A stretch of 64,000 nucleotides of DNA, from contig JACRAU010000013.1 in NCBI GenBank assembly GCA_016234655.1, positions 1 to 64,000 of the forward strand, written 5' to 3'. The position numbers and the translations under genes are program-made. The notes under the pieces were generated by a model that was given only the letters and a program-made list of their open reading frames with translations, was not told where the DNA came from and searched no databases. Of the stretch, positions 35,099 through 43,642 are shown piece after piece. Numbering within the stretch: the first letter of the stretch is position 1; every line of letters starts with the position of its first letter. Origin of the DNA: Betaproteobacteria bacterium (GTDB lineage Bacteria > Pseudomonadota > Gammaproteobacteria > Burkholderiales > Thiobacillaceae).

Positions 35099-35869
35099 AT
35101 GGACAAGACCGTCATCCTCATCGGCCTGGGCCAGCTCGGCCGCCTCTTCGCCGGCGGCCTGCTGCGCACCGGCCACACCGTCGTGCCGGTCAACCGCGGC
35201 GACGACATGGACATCGTCGCGGCCAAATGGCCCGAGCCCGCCTTGGTGCTGGTCGCGGTGGCCGAGGCCGAGCTGCATACCGTGCTGGCCCACTTGCCGC
35301 CGAATTGGAAGAACCGCATCGGCCTGCTGCAAAACGAACTCTTGCCGCGCGACTGGATCGCGCACAAGCTGTCCGCGCCCACCGTGATCTCGGTCTGGTT
35401 CGAAAAGAAAAAAGGCATGGACGCCAAACCCCTGTTGCCCTCGCCCGCCTTCGGCCCCGCCGCCGCGCGCCTGGTCACCGCGCTCGGCGCGCTCGACCTG
35501 CCGGCGCGCACCCTGGCCGATGCCGAATCGCTGGAATGGGAACTGGTGCGCAAGAACCTCTACATCCTCACCAGCAACATCGCCGGCCTTGTCGTCGGCG
35601 GCGATGTCGGCACCCTATGGGACAAACACCGCGATCTGGCCGAGGCCGTCGCCGCCGACGTGCTGGATGTTCAAGACTGGCTGAGCGGCCGCGAACACGA
35701 CCGTTTCAAACTCATGCAAGGCCTACTCGAAGCCTTCAACGCCGACCCGCTGCACGGCTGCGCCGGGCGCACCGCGCCGATGCGGCTGAAGCGGGCGCTG
35801 GCGCACGCGGATCAAGCGTGCTTGGGGGTGGGGACGTTGAGGCGGATTGCGGCGGAGAAGGGGCTTTGA
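35099..35869 (+). CDS. Rossmann-fold protein, ketopantoate-reductase-like
   Basis: A 256-residue putative NAD(P)-dependent enzyme. The N-terminus VILIGLGQLGRLFAGGLLRTGHTVVPVNR is a dinucleotide-binding loop (GxGxxG) followed by a helix and a positive patch suited to NADP. The remainder is a short domain of the kind that follows the Rossmann fold in ketopantoate reductase-type proteins, with VSVWFEKKKGMD and a helical C-terminus. AAGGAG precedes the ATG at 35099; the much longer open frame upstream is antisense to the aminotransferase and is rejected. Substrate unknown. The stop is 10 bp from the convergent peroxidase gene. Confidence 0.7.
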   Translation: MDKTVILIGLGQLGRLFAGGLLRTGHTVVPVNRGDDMDIVAAKWPEPALVLVAVAEAELHTVLAHLPPNWKNRIGLLQNELLPRDWIAHKLSAPTVISVWFEKKKGMDAKPLLPSPAFGPAAARLVTALGALDLPARTLADAESLEWELVRKNLYILTSNIAGLVVGGDVGTLWDKHRDLAEAVAADVLDVQDWLSGREHDRFKLMQGLLEAFNADPLHGCAGRTAPMRLKRALAHADQACLGVGTLRRIAAEKGL

Positions 35870-35879
35870 TCGGCGGGGC

Positions 35880-36899
35880 CTATTGACGATCTGCCGGCAA
35901 GCGCGGCTTGTCCTGCTTGGGCAAACGGCCGGTCAAGCCCTTCAGAAAGGCGACGATCGCTTTCGCTTCCTCGTCCCTCAGTTCCTTGTTGAGTTGGGTC
36001 TTGGCCATCACCCGCACCGCCTCTTCCAGGTTCGGCACCTTGCCGTTGTGCATGTAGGGGCCGGTCAGGTCGACGTTGCGCAGGGAAGGGATGCGATACA
36101 TGTGCTTGTCCTTCTCCTGCTTGGTGACCTCGTAGCGCCCCAGGTCTTTGGTCAGCTCGTACTTGGCGTCGTAGATGCTGCCTTTGAAAAAAGGGAATCG
36201 CTGGAGGTTCCAGGGGTAGAACAAGGCGCCGGGAATCGTGATGTAGCCGGCATAGGTGGGGCTGGAATGGCAGCTGACGCAGCGCAAGTCTTGAAATAGC
36301 TTCATGCCGCGTTGGGCCTGGGCGGTGAGGGCCTGCTTGTCGCCCTTCAGGAAACGGTCGACCGGGCTGTCGGGCGTGAGCAGGGTGCGCTCGTAGGCGG
36401 CGATGGCGCGGACGACGTTGTCGAGGGTGAGCGGGTCCCGGTCGCCGAAGACGGCGGCGAACTGCCGGCTGTAGCCGGGAATTTTCTTCAAGCGCTGGAT
36501 GACCGCATTGTGGCTGGGCATGGCCATTTCAACCGGGTTGATCATCGGCCCCTTGGCCTGCTCTTCGAGGCTGGCGGCGCGGCCATCCCAAAACTGGGTA
36601 TTCAAAAAGGCGGCGTTCCAGACGGTGGGCGCGTTGCGGCTGCCGGTTTTGCCGGCGACGCCGATGGCGGTGGCGCGGCCATCGTTGCCACCACCCTTGA
36701 CGACATCGTGGCAGGACGCGCAGGAGACGGTGCCATCCAGCGACAGGCGCGGGTCGAAAAAGAGCTGCTTGCCCAGCGCCACCTTGGCCGCGCTCATGGG
36801 GCTGTCGGCGGGAACCGGGGGCATGGCGGGCAGCGGGGCCAGGGCGGCCTGGGCAGTCGTCGCGACGAAGGCGAGGGACACAGCGGCTACGATGCGCAT
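35880..36899 (-). CDS. Di-heme cytochrome c peroxidase (MauG/CcpA family)
   Basis: A 339-residue periplasmic protein with a signal peptide ending TAQA (residue ~18). Two c-type heme sites are seen: CASCH (60-64) and CVSCH (207-211). Residues LGKQLFFDPRLSLDGTVSCASCH, GKTGSRNAPTVWNAAFLNTQFWDGRAASLEEQAKGPMINPVEM (in parts) and IPSLRNVDLTGPYMHNGKVPNLEEAVRVM are typical of bacterial cytochrome c peroxidases that reduce hydrogen peroxide with electrons from small cytochromes. The cytochrome at 48681 could be such a donor (inference). The gene is monocistronic on the minus strand. Confidence 0.92.
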   Translation of the reverse strand: MRIVAAVSLAFVATTAQAALAPLPAMPPVPADSPMSAAKVALGKQLFFDPRLSLDGTVSCASCHDVVKGGGNDGRATAIGVAGKTGSRNAPTVWNAAFLNTQFWDGRAASLEEQAKGPMINPVEMAMPSHNAVIQRLKKIPGYSRQFAAVFGDRDPLTLDNVVRAIAAYERTLLTPDSPVDRFLKGDKQALTAQAQRGMKLFQDLRCVSCHSSPTYAGYITIPGALFYPWNLQRFPFFKGSIYDAKYELTKDLGRYEVTKQEKDKHMYRIPSLRNVDLTGPYMHNGKVPNLEEAVRVMAKTQLNKELRDEEAKAIVAFLKGLTGRLPKQDKPRLPADRQ

Positions 36900-37108
36900 C
36901 GTAAGATTCCTAATAAATCAGGAAATCGGCTGTCCATCCTAGATCGCAGCGGCCGGCGGCGCATTGACCTGGGTCACGCCTCGGGGCCGGTGCCGGCAAA
37001 GAATGCGGCGCGGTTTTCGGGCATTGCCGGCCCACCTGTTCAAAGCTAGCATTCGCCGGAATTACGATTTCCCGCGCTGAGCGGTAATACAACAAAGAGA
37101 GGAGAACC

Positions 37109-37897
37109 ATGCAGCCGACTGCCTACACCGGAAGCACCCTTTGGCACGAACTTGAGGTCAGCCGCATCCCGCTCGGCCAGCCTTTTTCCTGGTTGGCCAG
37201 GGGCTGGCGCGATATCCGCTCGGCGGGCATCTACAGCCTGCGCTACGGGCTGGCCATTGTGGTGGTCAGCGCGCTGCTTACCTGGCTGGTGTGGAGCACC
37301 GACAGCCTGTACATGCTGCCCTTTTTGGTCGGCGGCTTTTTCATCGTCGCGCCGCCGCTGGGCATCGGCCTCTACCTGATGAGCGCCCATCTGGAGCGGG
37401 GCCTGCCCATCTCGGGTTGCAGCGCCTATCAAGCCTGGAAGCTCAACCAAAGCCAGGTCTCCATGGTCAGCGCCGGTTTCATCGGGCTCATGAACTTCTG
37501 GTTCGCCGCCATCGTCGGGCTGTTCGCGCTGCTCTATGAGGGCAGCATCCCGTCGTTCGACAACTTCATCGACAAGGTGTTTTTGTCCGAAGCGGGGTTC
37601 AACTTCACCCTCGCCAGCGTGCTGGTCGGCTTTCTGCTGGCCTGGTGCGCCTACGCCATCAGCGTCATCACCGTGCCCATGCTGGTCGATCGCCAGGTGG
37701 ATGGCTTTACCGCCATTCGCTTCAGCATCCGGTCGGTGCTGGGCAACATGCCCGCCATGATGCTGTGGGCCGGCCTGATCGTATTCATCGTCGGGCTGGG
37801 CATCGCCACCTTCTATATCGGGCTGGTCATTGCGCTGCCGCTCATCGGGCACGCCAGCTGGCATGCCTATCGCGACTTGGTGCCGGGCGGCGGGTAA
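37109..37897 (+). CDS. DUF2189 integral membrane protein
   Basis: A 262-residue inner-membrane protein of unknown function. It has about six hydrophobic segments (YGLAIVVVSALLTWLVW; LPFLVGGFFIVAPPLGIGLYLMS; MVSAGFIGLMNFWFAAIVGLFALL; FTLASVLVGFLLAWCAYAISVITV; MMLWAGLIVFIVGLGIATFYIGLVIALPLIGHASWHAYRDLV, given in parts) and the motif SAHLERG typical of DUF2189. The family often sits near cytochrome oxidase or respiratory genes but has no proven role. AGAGAGGAGA provides a strong ribosome site. It is divergent from the peroxidase gene. Confidence 0.85.
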   Translation: MQPTAYTGSTLWHELEVSRIPLGQPFSWLARGWRDIRSAGIYSLRYGLAIVVVSALLTWLVWSTDSLYMLPFLVGGFFIVAPPLGIGLYLMSAHLERGLPISGCSAYQAWKLNQSQVSMVSAGFIGLMNFWFAAIVGLFALLYEGSIPSFDNFIDKVFLSEAGFNFTLASVLVGFLLAWCAYAISVITVPMLVDRQVDGFTAIRFSIRSVLGNMPAMMLWAGLIVFIVGLGIATFYIGLVIALPLIGHASWHAYRDLVPGGG

Positions 37898-38003
37898 GGT
37901 AGCTGGAACGGGGTACGGATCGCCTGTCTGCGCCGGCGGCCGGTAGGGTTAATTCGAGACTGAACTGCCCGCTTGATTCAGGCCTGCTTCGCAAAAAACC
38001 GGG

Positions 38004-38032
38004 TTGCCATTAGTAATCCATTGGATCACAAT
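38004..38032 (+). promoter_or_regulatory. Promoter with internal palindrome for the toxin-antitoxin pair
   Basis: TTGCCA (38004-38009), an exact 17-bp spacer and CACAAT (38027-38032). The spacer contains the perfect palindrome ATCCA-T-TGGAT (38016-38026), a natural operator position for autoregulation by the XRE antitoxin. Predicted initiation falls at the GTG start (38038), so the toxin transcript may be nearly leaderless. Confidence 0.55.
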
Positions 38033-38037
38033 AAACC

Positions 38038-38372
38038 GTGATTACCGTCGCCGAACTTCCCGAGTACATTCGCCGCGCGCAGAAGCTCCTCTCGGCAGAA
38101 GAGCGGCGAGACATTGTCGAATATCTGGCCACACACCCCAAAACCGGCGACCTGATAGAGGGAACCGGCGGCCTGCGCAAACTGCGCTGGGGGCGTGGCG
38201 GGCAAGGCAAATCGGGCGGCGTTCGGTTGATTTACTACTACCACAGCGAAGGCAGCCGCTTTACCTGCTGACCCTGTTCGCCAAGAACGAACGGGCCAAT
38301 CTCAGCAAGGCAGAGCGCAACGACCTGGCCGGCCTGGTGGATATCCTGGTGCAAGCCTGGTTCGAGAGGTGA
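38038..38372 (+). pseudogene. HigB/RelE-type toxin gene, interrupted by a 1-nt frameshift
   Basis: The first frame (38038-38271) encodes 77 residues of a RelE/HigB-like mRNA interferase: LPEYIRRAQKLLSAEERRDIVEYLATHPKTGDLIEGTGGLRKLRW then GGVRLIYYYHSEGSR. A second frame continues with LYLLTLFAKNERANLSKAERNDLAGLVDIL up to 38372. Joined at about 38257-38260 the two make one complete protein of about 111 residues. A single base has been lost near the AGCCGCTTTA stretch. Either the toxin is inactive, or this is a sequencing error or an uncommon programmed shift. The antitoxin gene follows after 3 bp. Confidence 0.82.
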
Positions 38373-38375
38373 AAA

Positions 38376-38660
38376 ATGGGAAAAGCTTTTGAAAGTATCA
38401 AGCAAGGCCTGACCCAGGCCGTGGACCACGCGAAGGGCCGGAAGGTCGCCGCCAAGGTGTATCGGCCATCCGAGGTCGATGTGGCCGGGCTGCGCAAGCG
38501 CCTCGACCTGACTCAGGAGCAGTTCGCGGCGCGATTCGGCTTTTCCGTGGCCACGCTGCGCCACTGGGAGCGCGGCGACCGCACCCCGCATGGCCCGGCC
38601 CTGGTGCTGCTTAACCTGATCGAACGCGACCCCAAGGCGGTCATGCGGGCGCTCGCGTAA
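38376..38660 (+). CDS. XRE-family antitoxin (HigA-like)
   Basis: A 94-residue DNA-binding protein with a C-terminal helix-turn-helix: VAGLRKRLDLTQEQFAARFGFSVATLRHWERGDRTPHGPALVLL. N-terminal residues (SIKQGLTQAVDHAKGRKVAAKVYRP) form the segment that usually wraps the toxin. Toxin first, antitoxin second is the HigBA order; the pair would repress its own promoter, where a palindrome is seen at 38016-38026. The antitoxin reads intact although its toxin is frameshifted, a pattern common for decaying modules since the antitoxin can be lost only after the toxin. Confidence 0.9.
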   Translation: MGKAFESIKQGLTQAVDHAKGRKVAAKVYRPSEVDVAGLRKRLDLTQEQFAARFGFSVATLRHWERGDRTPHGPALVLLNLIERDPKAVMRALA

Positions 38661-38747
38661 CAGCCCCTTCGACAGCGCCGGGCAAAAGGCAAGGCCTGGC
38701 CCCGATGCCCTCGCTGTGCTTGGCTGTGTGGGCAAGGAACGGAGGTA

Positions 38748-38768
38748 GGTCGGCTTGCGGTGCCGACC
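38748..38768. other. Hairpin in the gap between the antitoxin and the restriction island
   Basis: GGTCGGC-ttgcggt-GCCGACC, a perfect 7-bp stem, lies in the 262-bp noncoding stretch 38661-38922. The U-tract is weak (CATTTA), so it is a poor terminator; it could be an old repeat element. I see no gene in the rest of this gap. Confidence 0.4.
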
Positions 38769-38922
38769 CATTTAATTCAGGGCCTGGCTGAGATCGTCGG
38801 GCTTATTGAAACGGCGGGGATGAAATTCGAGCCTGGCCCCTTTGATTCCCGCGGCTCGCTCCAGGGCAAGTAGCCCGCTGCTTTTTATCCGGTGCGAGTG
38901 CGGGTCGCCGGTCTGCGTCAGC

Positions 38923-39723
38923 TTAGCTGCGACGTGCGCTATATGCTTTTAAGTCGCTTGGGGATATATCCGACGCGGCAACGAGTTGATAGTGGCGTTC
39001 TTCTACCACCTTGATGTCGCCATCTTCGACCGTCAGCTCGAAAAGAGCGATTTTGTCGTCGTGCATAAACTGTGCGGACACTGCGCGACAAATCAGCTGG
39101 GGAAATTTCTCGGTACAGCAGGCGATGTCTTGTTGGGTTTGAACTACACCGTGCTTGTCGCTACCTCCTTTTGCTTGAACAGGTATCACAAATTGCCTGC
39201 CGAATTTATCGACACCAACGTAAATTTCATCGATTTCGATTTGGCCGATTGTCTTTACAGTGGTTCGCAAATGGTTTTGAAGCGAATATGTGGTGATGCC
39301 AAGAAAAATGTCGATTAGACGGTTGTAGCGAACTTTCGCAAGCAGGGCTTGTTCGTCTGACTGGGCATATGTTGCGATAATCTCCGGTGTTGCATCGGGA
39401 ATTTTGACGGTGACCAGATTGGCGCTAGGTACGATTCGGTTTGCCGAGGTCATACGAAAACGATACTTTGCCCGCCCAGCCCCTTCGATGATCCACTCTT
39501 TTCCTTCACTGGCGGTTTTAACGACCGAGTCGGGCAAGTCTTTTCGATACCGGAACGAATACAAGACATCGCCGATATTTTTGGGAAGTTTGATGCCAAG
39601 CTTGGCGGCGGTTTCCTCAAATTCGTCGCGGGTGAAGTCGAACGAGTCGTGCTTGGGCGAATAATGATTCGCAAAGACTTTCGCAATAATTGCGTCGTAC
39701 CTATTCTTTTCGCTTTTAGGCAT
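38923..39723 (-). CDS. Probable type II restriction endonuclease
   Basis: A 266-residue protein, the last gene of a vsr-methyltransferase operon. A PD-(D/E)xK-like core may be formed by GQIEIDEIYVGVD (Glu163, Asp165, Glu166) and VIPVQAKGG (Gln183-Ala-Lys185), followed by GVVQTQQDI. The N-terminal half has helical character and NKYD-like basic patches suited to DNA binding. ATG 39723 is chosen: GAGGAAAGGGGGGG precedes it, and the start overlaps the methyltransferase 3' end by 8 nt; an earlier start at 39777 has no better site. The recognition sequence cannot be predicted. It should cut unmodified foreign DNA; other options include a solitary nuclease of unknown type. Confidence 0.72.
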   Translation of the reverse strand: MPKSEKNRYDAIIAKVFANHYSPKHDSFDFTRDEFEETAAKLGIKLPKNIGDVLYSFRYRKDLPDSVVKTASEGKEWIIEGAGRAKYRFRMTSANRIVPSANLVTVKIPDATPEIIATYAQSDEQALLAKVRYNRLIDIFLGITTYSLQNHLRTTVKTIGQIEIDEIYVGVDKFGRQFVIPVQAKGGSDKHGVVQTQQDIACCTEKFPQLICRAVSAQFMHDDKIALFELTVEDGDIKVVEERHYQLVAASDISPSDLKAYSARRS

Positions 39724-41002
39724 TGGCGCCCCCCCTTTCCTCTTTTTTGTCGTATGTCTTACGGGTTCTTTGAGCAATTACCGTATTGGGTACGCTGAAA
39801 TACTTTGCCGCTTTGCTCATGTCGAAGAACAGTAAATCCTCATCGCCATGGCCAAGGCTCAGAGTTTCGCTGGGTTTATTGGGCTCGATGTCCAGTGCTT
39901 TTACGATCTGTTTTGCAATGGCGCGGCCAAGCAATGGGGGTACGCTATTGCCGATCTGCCTAAAACCGTGCCATTTGGTTATGTGAAAGCGGAACCAGTC
40001 CGGGTAGGAATGAAGTCTGGCGGCCTCTCTAACCGTGATGACTCTCGGGCGAAATGGGTGAATAGGTCGTGGCGAAGTGAATGCGCCACGTGCACTGTCC
40101 GTGCCGGCGCGCAGTGTATTGCAGAGGCCATGAGGGTTTAGTTTGTGAAACCGACTAACCGGCTCCGTTTTTCCGTGCCCTGTCTCAAGAAAACGCTGGC
40201 GCGATAGGTCCGTATGTTCCGTACGCAGGCTGGCCGTCAGTATGTGGAGATCGAATTCGCGTCTGTAGCCCATGTCCTCCGGGTCGGCATCGAGACCTCG
40301 AAGCTTTCTTGCATACGCGCTTTGGGTTTCGAACTCAGCTGGAACTGAGTCTGTAATGAGCAATTCGTCGAATCCATCTGCGTCGGGTAAATCGCCTATA
40401 GCGTCGATGACGGTGGTCTTGCCGATGTGCTCAGGGTACTCGGGCATGGCCTCGCCTTTACGGGCACCTATCAAAAACAGGCGCTGGCGGTCCTGAGGAA
40501 CTCCGAAGTCGGCTGCATTTAGTACCTTGTATGGCAACAATACATCGTAGCCGGCCTTGCTTAAGGCTTTGATTAATTCGGCGAGGAATTGCTTATGTTT
40601 TCCGACAGTGAGGCCTTTCACATTTTCAAAGACGCAATATTTAGGACGTAGCTCTCTAACTAGTCGTACATAGTGAAATACAAGTTGATTTCGCGGGTCG
40701 TCTAAGACGCGCTTTCCGATCATCGAAAAACCCTGGCATGGTGCCCCACCGAAAACACAATCGACCTCGGAGTTTTCCAACCCGGCTCTTCTGCGTATCT
40801 CGTCGCCAGTTAAGTCAACCACGCTTGCGCATATGACAGTGGTATTGGGGAAGTTGTATTTGTGCACAGCACAGTGGATTGGGTCGATCTCGACGGCGGC
40901 GGCTACGTCGAACCCGGCTTGCTCGAAGCCAAGCGATAAGCCGCCGGCTCCGGCAAAGAGGTCGATACCGATCGGTCGCTTATGTCGTTTCGATAAATTC
41001 AT
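39716..41002 (-). CDS. DNA cytosine-5 methyltransferase
   Basis: A 428-residue C5-cytosine methyltransferase. Motif I is IDLFAGAGGLSLGFEQAG (residues ~13-30), motif IV contains the catalytic cysteine (GGAPCQGFS, Cys89), motif VI is FENVKG (Glu126), motif VIII is around DFGVPQDRQRLFLIGAR, and motif X is RQIGNSVPPLLGRAIA. It would protect host DNA against the downstream restriction enzyme, while vsr upstream repairs the T:G mismatches that deamination of its product creates. The start overlaps the vsr gene by 23 nt. Base composition is clearly AT-richer than flanking housekeeping genes, indicating transfer. Confidence 0.95.
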   Translation of the reverse strand: MNLSKRHKRPIGIDLFAGAGGLSLGFEQAGFDVAAAVEIDPIHCAVHKYNFPNTTVICASVVDLTGDEIRRRAGLENSEVDCVFGGAPCQGFSMIGKRVLDDPRNQLVFHYVRLVRELRPKYCVFENVKGLTVGKHKQFLAELIKALSKAGYDVLLPYKVLNAADFGVPQDRQRLFLIGARKGEAMPEYPEHIGKTTVIDAIGDLPDADGFDELLITDSVPAEFETQSAYARKLRGLDADPEDMGYRREFDLHILTASLRTEHTDLSRQRFLETGHGKTEPVSRFHKLNPHGLCNTLRAGTDSARGAFTSPRPIHPFRPRVITVREAARLHSYPDWFRFHITKWHGFRQIGNSVPPLLGRAIAKQIVKALDIEPNKPSETLSLGHGDEDLLFFDMSKAAKYFSVPNTVIAQRTRKTYDKKEERGGANA

Positions 41003-41393
41003 ACAGCCTAGTCTTCAATAAACCCAAGTTTTTTAAGTCGCATTGCCATACGATAAACACCCTCCAGCCGGCTTTCTGGAGATGTCGGAGATTGTCGGCG
41101 TCGCGTTTGCGGTTGCGCTCGATTTTTTCCTTCCAAAAGGCGATGTGGCTCTTGGGTAATCTTCCGAACTTGCATCCTTTATGACCATGCCAGAAACACC
41201 CTCGGACGTCGATGATCTTTTTGCGCCCTCTCATTACGATATCCGGTTTTCCCGGCAGGTCTTTAGCGTGCAAGCGATATCGATAGCCCATTCCAAAGAT
41301 CAATCGCCTTACCGCGAGTTCCGGTCCAGTGTCTTTCGAGTGAACCGTAGACATGATCTCGCTGCGTTTTTCTTTCGTACGAGTATCAGTCAT
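40980..41393 (-). CDS. vsr: Very-short-patch mismatch repair endonuclease Vsr
   Basis: A 137-residue T:G mismatch endonuclease. MSTVHSKDTGPELAVRR, YRYRLHAKDLPGKPDIV and GCFWHGHKGC are the family signatures; Asp51 and His69 match the catalytic positions of the E. coli enzyme. Position 64, His in the usual VHGCFW form, is Arg here (VRGCFW), and position 63 is Val instead of Thr. The family normally nicks 5' to the mispaired T in the context of the partner methyltransferase site. The ATG at 41393 gives the correct length; a longer frame upstream overlaps malQ and is rejected. It leads the vsr-methyltransferase-nuclease operon. Confidence 0.92.
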   Translation of the reverse strand: MTDTRTKEKRSEIMSTVHSKDTGPELAVRRLIFGMGYRYRLHAKDLPGKPDIVMRGRKKIIDVRGCFWHGHKGCKFGRLPKSHIAFWKEKIERNRKRDADNLRHLQKAGWRVFIVWQCDLKNLGLLKTRLYEFIETT

Positions 41394-41461
41394 ATGGATA
41401 TTGTCCCATGGCAAGCAATATCGAGCGAGGTCAATACTCAGCGGGGATTGGGGGTGATGAT

Positions 41462-43642
41462 TCAACCCGCGCCGCCCTGGCGCCCCACCATCCCCGCCGC
41501 CCGCGCATCGCTCGGCCACGCCTCCAGCGCCACCGACAACTTCCTCCGCCAGTTCGGGTGCTCGTCCACGGTGCCGGGCAGGTTGGCCTGCTCGGCCTCG
41601 CCCAGCATGTCTTCGGCCTGCACGATGAAGAGCTGGGCCGGGCTGCGGGCCAGGCGTTGGTGGATGGCCTGGATGAGTGCGGGCGTGAGCTCGGGCACCT
41701 CGGCCGGGTTGGCGGGTATGCCTTCGGGCAGCAGGCCGTCGCGTTCCAGGGCTTGCAGCAGGCGCCAGCGGTCGGCATCGCGGCCGGCGGTTTGCGCTTG
41801 GCGCAGTTGCTCGCTGGGGTAGAGCTTGAGTTGTTCGCGCAGGGTGATGTCCGCACTCTGCCAAAAGCCTTTGAGCGTGGCCAGATCGTGGGTGCTGGCG
41901 GCAACCAGGCTTTGCGCGGGGAAGAGGCCGGGGGCGCGGAAGGCGCCGTCCGGCTCGCGCTCGAAGTAGAACAGCTTGTAGGAGAGCACACCGTATTCAT
42001 GCAGTTTGTGCCGCACTTCGTCGGGCACGGTGCCCAGGTCTTCGCCGACGATGAGGCATTGGTTGCGCCGGCTCTCCAGCGCGAGGATGCCGAGCAGGTC
42101 GGCGAAGGGATAGGTGAGGTAGGCGCCTTCGTCGCCCTGCATGCCGGGTGGCACCCAGTACAGTCGCATCAGGCCCATGACGTGGTCCAGGCGCAGGGCG
42201 CCGGCATGGCGCATGTTGGCGCGCAGGGCGGCGATGTAGGAGGCGTAGCCGGCTTCTCTTAGACGGTGCGGTTGCCACGGCGGCAGGCCCCAGTCCTGGC
42301 CGCGCGGGTTGAAGTCGTCCGGCGGGCAGCCGGTGCGGGCCTCCAGCGCAAATAAATCATGATTCGCCCAGGTTTCGGCGCCACCCTTGTCGACGCCGAC
42401 CGCCAGGTCTTGATACAGGCCGATGCCGAGGCCCAGTTGCTCGGCCTGGGCGCGTAGCGCGGCGAGTTGCTCTTCGGCCAGCCATTGCAGGTATTCGAAG
42501 TATTCGATGCGCTCGGCATGCTCGGCGGCGAAGGCGCGCACCTCGGGCGAGGCCGGGTCGCGCCAGGCCTCGGGCCAGACCGGCCAGCCCCAAAGCTCGC
42601 CGTCGTGCGCGTGCAAATGCGCTTGCAGCGCCTGGTACAGCGCGAAGCGGCGCAGGTCTTCGCCGAATTGCGCCTGGAAGGCGCGGAAGGCCTGGGCCCG
42701 CGCGCTGTTCTGCGCCAGGTGGGCGCTGCGGAAGTGGCGGTAGAGCAGCGGCAGGATGCGGCCCTTGGCCTCGGCCACGCCGGCATGGTCGATCAGGGTG
42801 GCGTCGCGCAGCGACTGTAGTTTTGTTTGAAAGGCTTTTTCCGCCACGGCCTGGCGCGCCTCGGCGCAGTCGGCGAAGCCGGGCACGGCCTCGACATCGA
42901 GGTAGAGCGTGTTGACGAACTGCCGGCTGGACGGGCTGTAGGGGCTGATGTGCAGCGGGTTGTGCGGGTACAGCGCGTGCAGCGGGTTCACGCCGACAAA
43001 AGCGGCGCCGGCCTGCGCGGCCCAGGCTAGCAGATGGGAGAGATCGCCGAAGTCGCCCATGCCCCAGTTGCGTTGGCTGCGCACGCCGTAGAGCTGGACC
43101 GACAGGCCCCAGACCCGGCCGCCTTCGGCGATGCAGGGCGGCTGGTGGCAATGGGTGGGGTGGACGATGAGCGGCAGGTTGCGGGTCTCTTCGGCCAGGT
43201 CGAGCTCCAGCCGGTGATAACCGCTGTCGTCGATGGGCGGCAGGTAGAGCCGGTATTCGCGCCACGGCTCGCCGTCGAGTTCGCGCGCCTCGCCGTGTTC
43301 CAGCGAGCCCGGCGTGCAATGGCCGGCCATCTGGTGGCCGTTTTCAAGGGCCAGGCGCCAGGTGCACACCTGGCCGGCTTCGCGCTCGGGCAGATGGATC
43401 GAGAGCGCAATGGGCGCATCGGCGGGCGCCACCTGCACCGGCGGCAGCTTGCGGCGCCAGGGCATCTCTTGCCAAGCCTGGATCGACTGCGCGCATGCGG
43501 CCTCGTCGGCGCAGGCGATACCCATCGCGCCGAGCAGGGCGCGGCGGGCGGCGTCCGAGGTCTCGTGTCGATGGCCCCAGATGTCGTAATAGTCGGGCAG
43601 GATGCCGACCAGGTCGCAAAGTCGATGCAGGGCATGGCTCAT
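41462..43642 (-). CDS. malQ: 4-alpha-glucanotransferase (amylomaltase)
   Basis: A 726-residue GH77 enzyme that transfers alpha-1,4-glucan segments between maltodextrins. An N-terminal beta-rich domain of about 160 residues precedes the barrel (proteobacterial long type). Catalytic residues lie in [10 protein letters not shown] (nucleophile Asp), [11 protein letters not shown] (acid Glu) and ASTHDLATL (Asp). The motif [14 protein letters not shown] is also conserved. ATG 43642 overlaps the glgX stop (ATGA), so both are coupled in the glycogen operon glgC-glgX-malQ. It would recycle short dextrins released by GlgX. Confidence 0.95.
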   Translation of the reverse strand: MSHALHRLCDLVGILPDYYDIWGHRHETSDAARRALLGAMGIACADEAACAQSIQAWQEMPWRRKLPPVQVAPADAPIALSIHLPEREAGQVCTWRLALENGHQMAGHCTPGSLEHGEARELDGEPWREYRLYLPPIDDSGYHRLELDLAEETRNLPLIVHPTHCHQPPCIAEGGRVWGLSVQLYGVRSQRNWGMGDFGDLSHLLAWAAQAGAAFVGVNPLHALYPHNPLHISPYSPSSRQFVNTLYLDVEAVPGFADCAEARQAVAEKAFQTKLQSLRDATLIDHAGVAEAKGRILPLLYRHFRSAHLAQNSARAQAFRAFQAQFGEDLRRFALYQALQAHLHAHDGELWGWPVWPEAWRDPASPEVRAFAAEHAERIEYFEYLQWLAEEQLAALRAQAEQLGLGIGLYQDLAVGVDKGGAETWANHDLFALEARTGCPPDDFNPRGQDWGLPPWQPHRLREAGYASYIAALRANMRHAGALRLDHVMGLMRLYWVPPGMQGDEGAYLTYPFADLLGILALESRRNQCLIVGEDLGTVPDEVRHKLHEYGVLSYKLFYFEREPDGAFRAPGLFPAQSLVAASTHDLATLKGFWQSADITLREQLKLYPSEQLRQAQTAGRDADRWRLLQALERDGLLPEGIPANPAEVPELTPALIQAIHQRLARSPAQLFIVQAEDMLGEAEQANLPGTVDEHPNWRRKLSVALEAWPSDARAAGMVGRQGGAG

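Noticed and set aside
41394..41461. Promoter for the vsr operon in the gap after malQ
   Set aside because: TTGACC is present on the minus strand, but no -10 hexamer lies at a suitable distance. Read-through from malQ cannot be excluded, so no promoter is listed.
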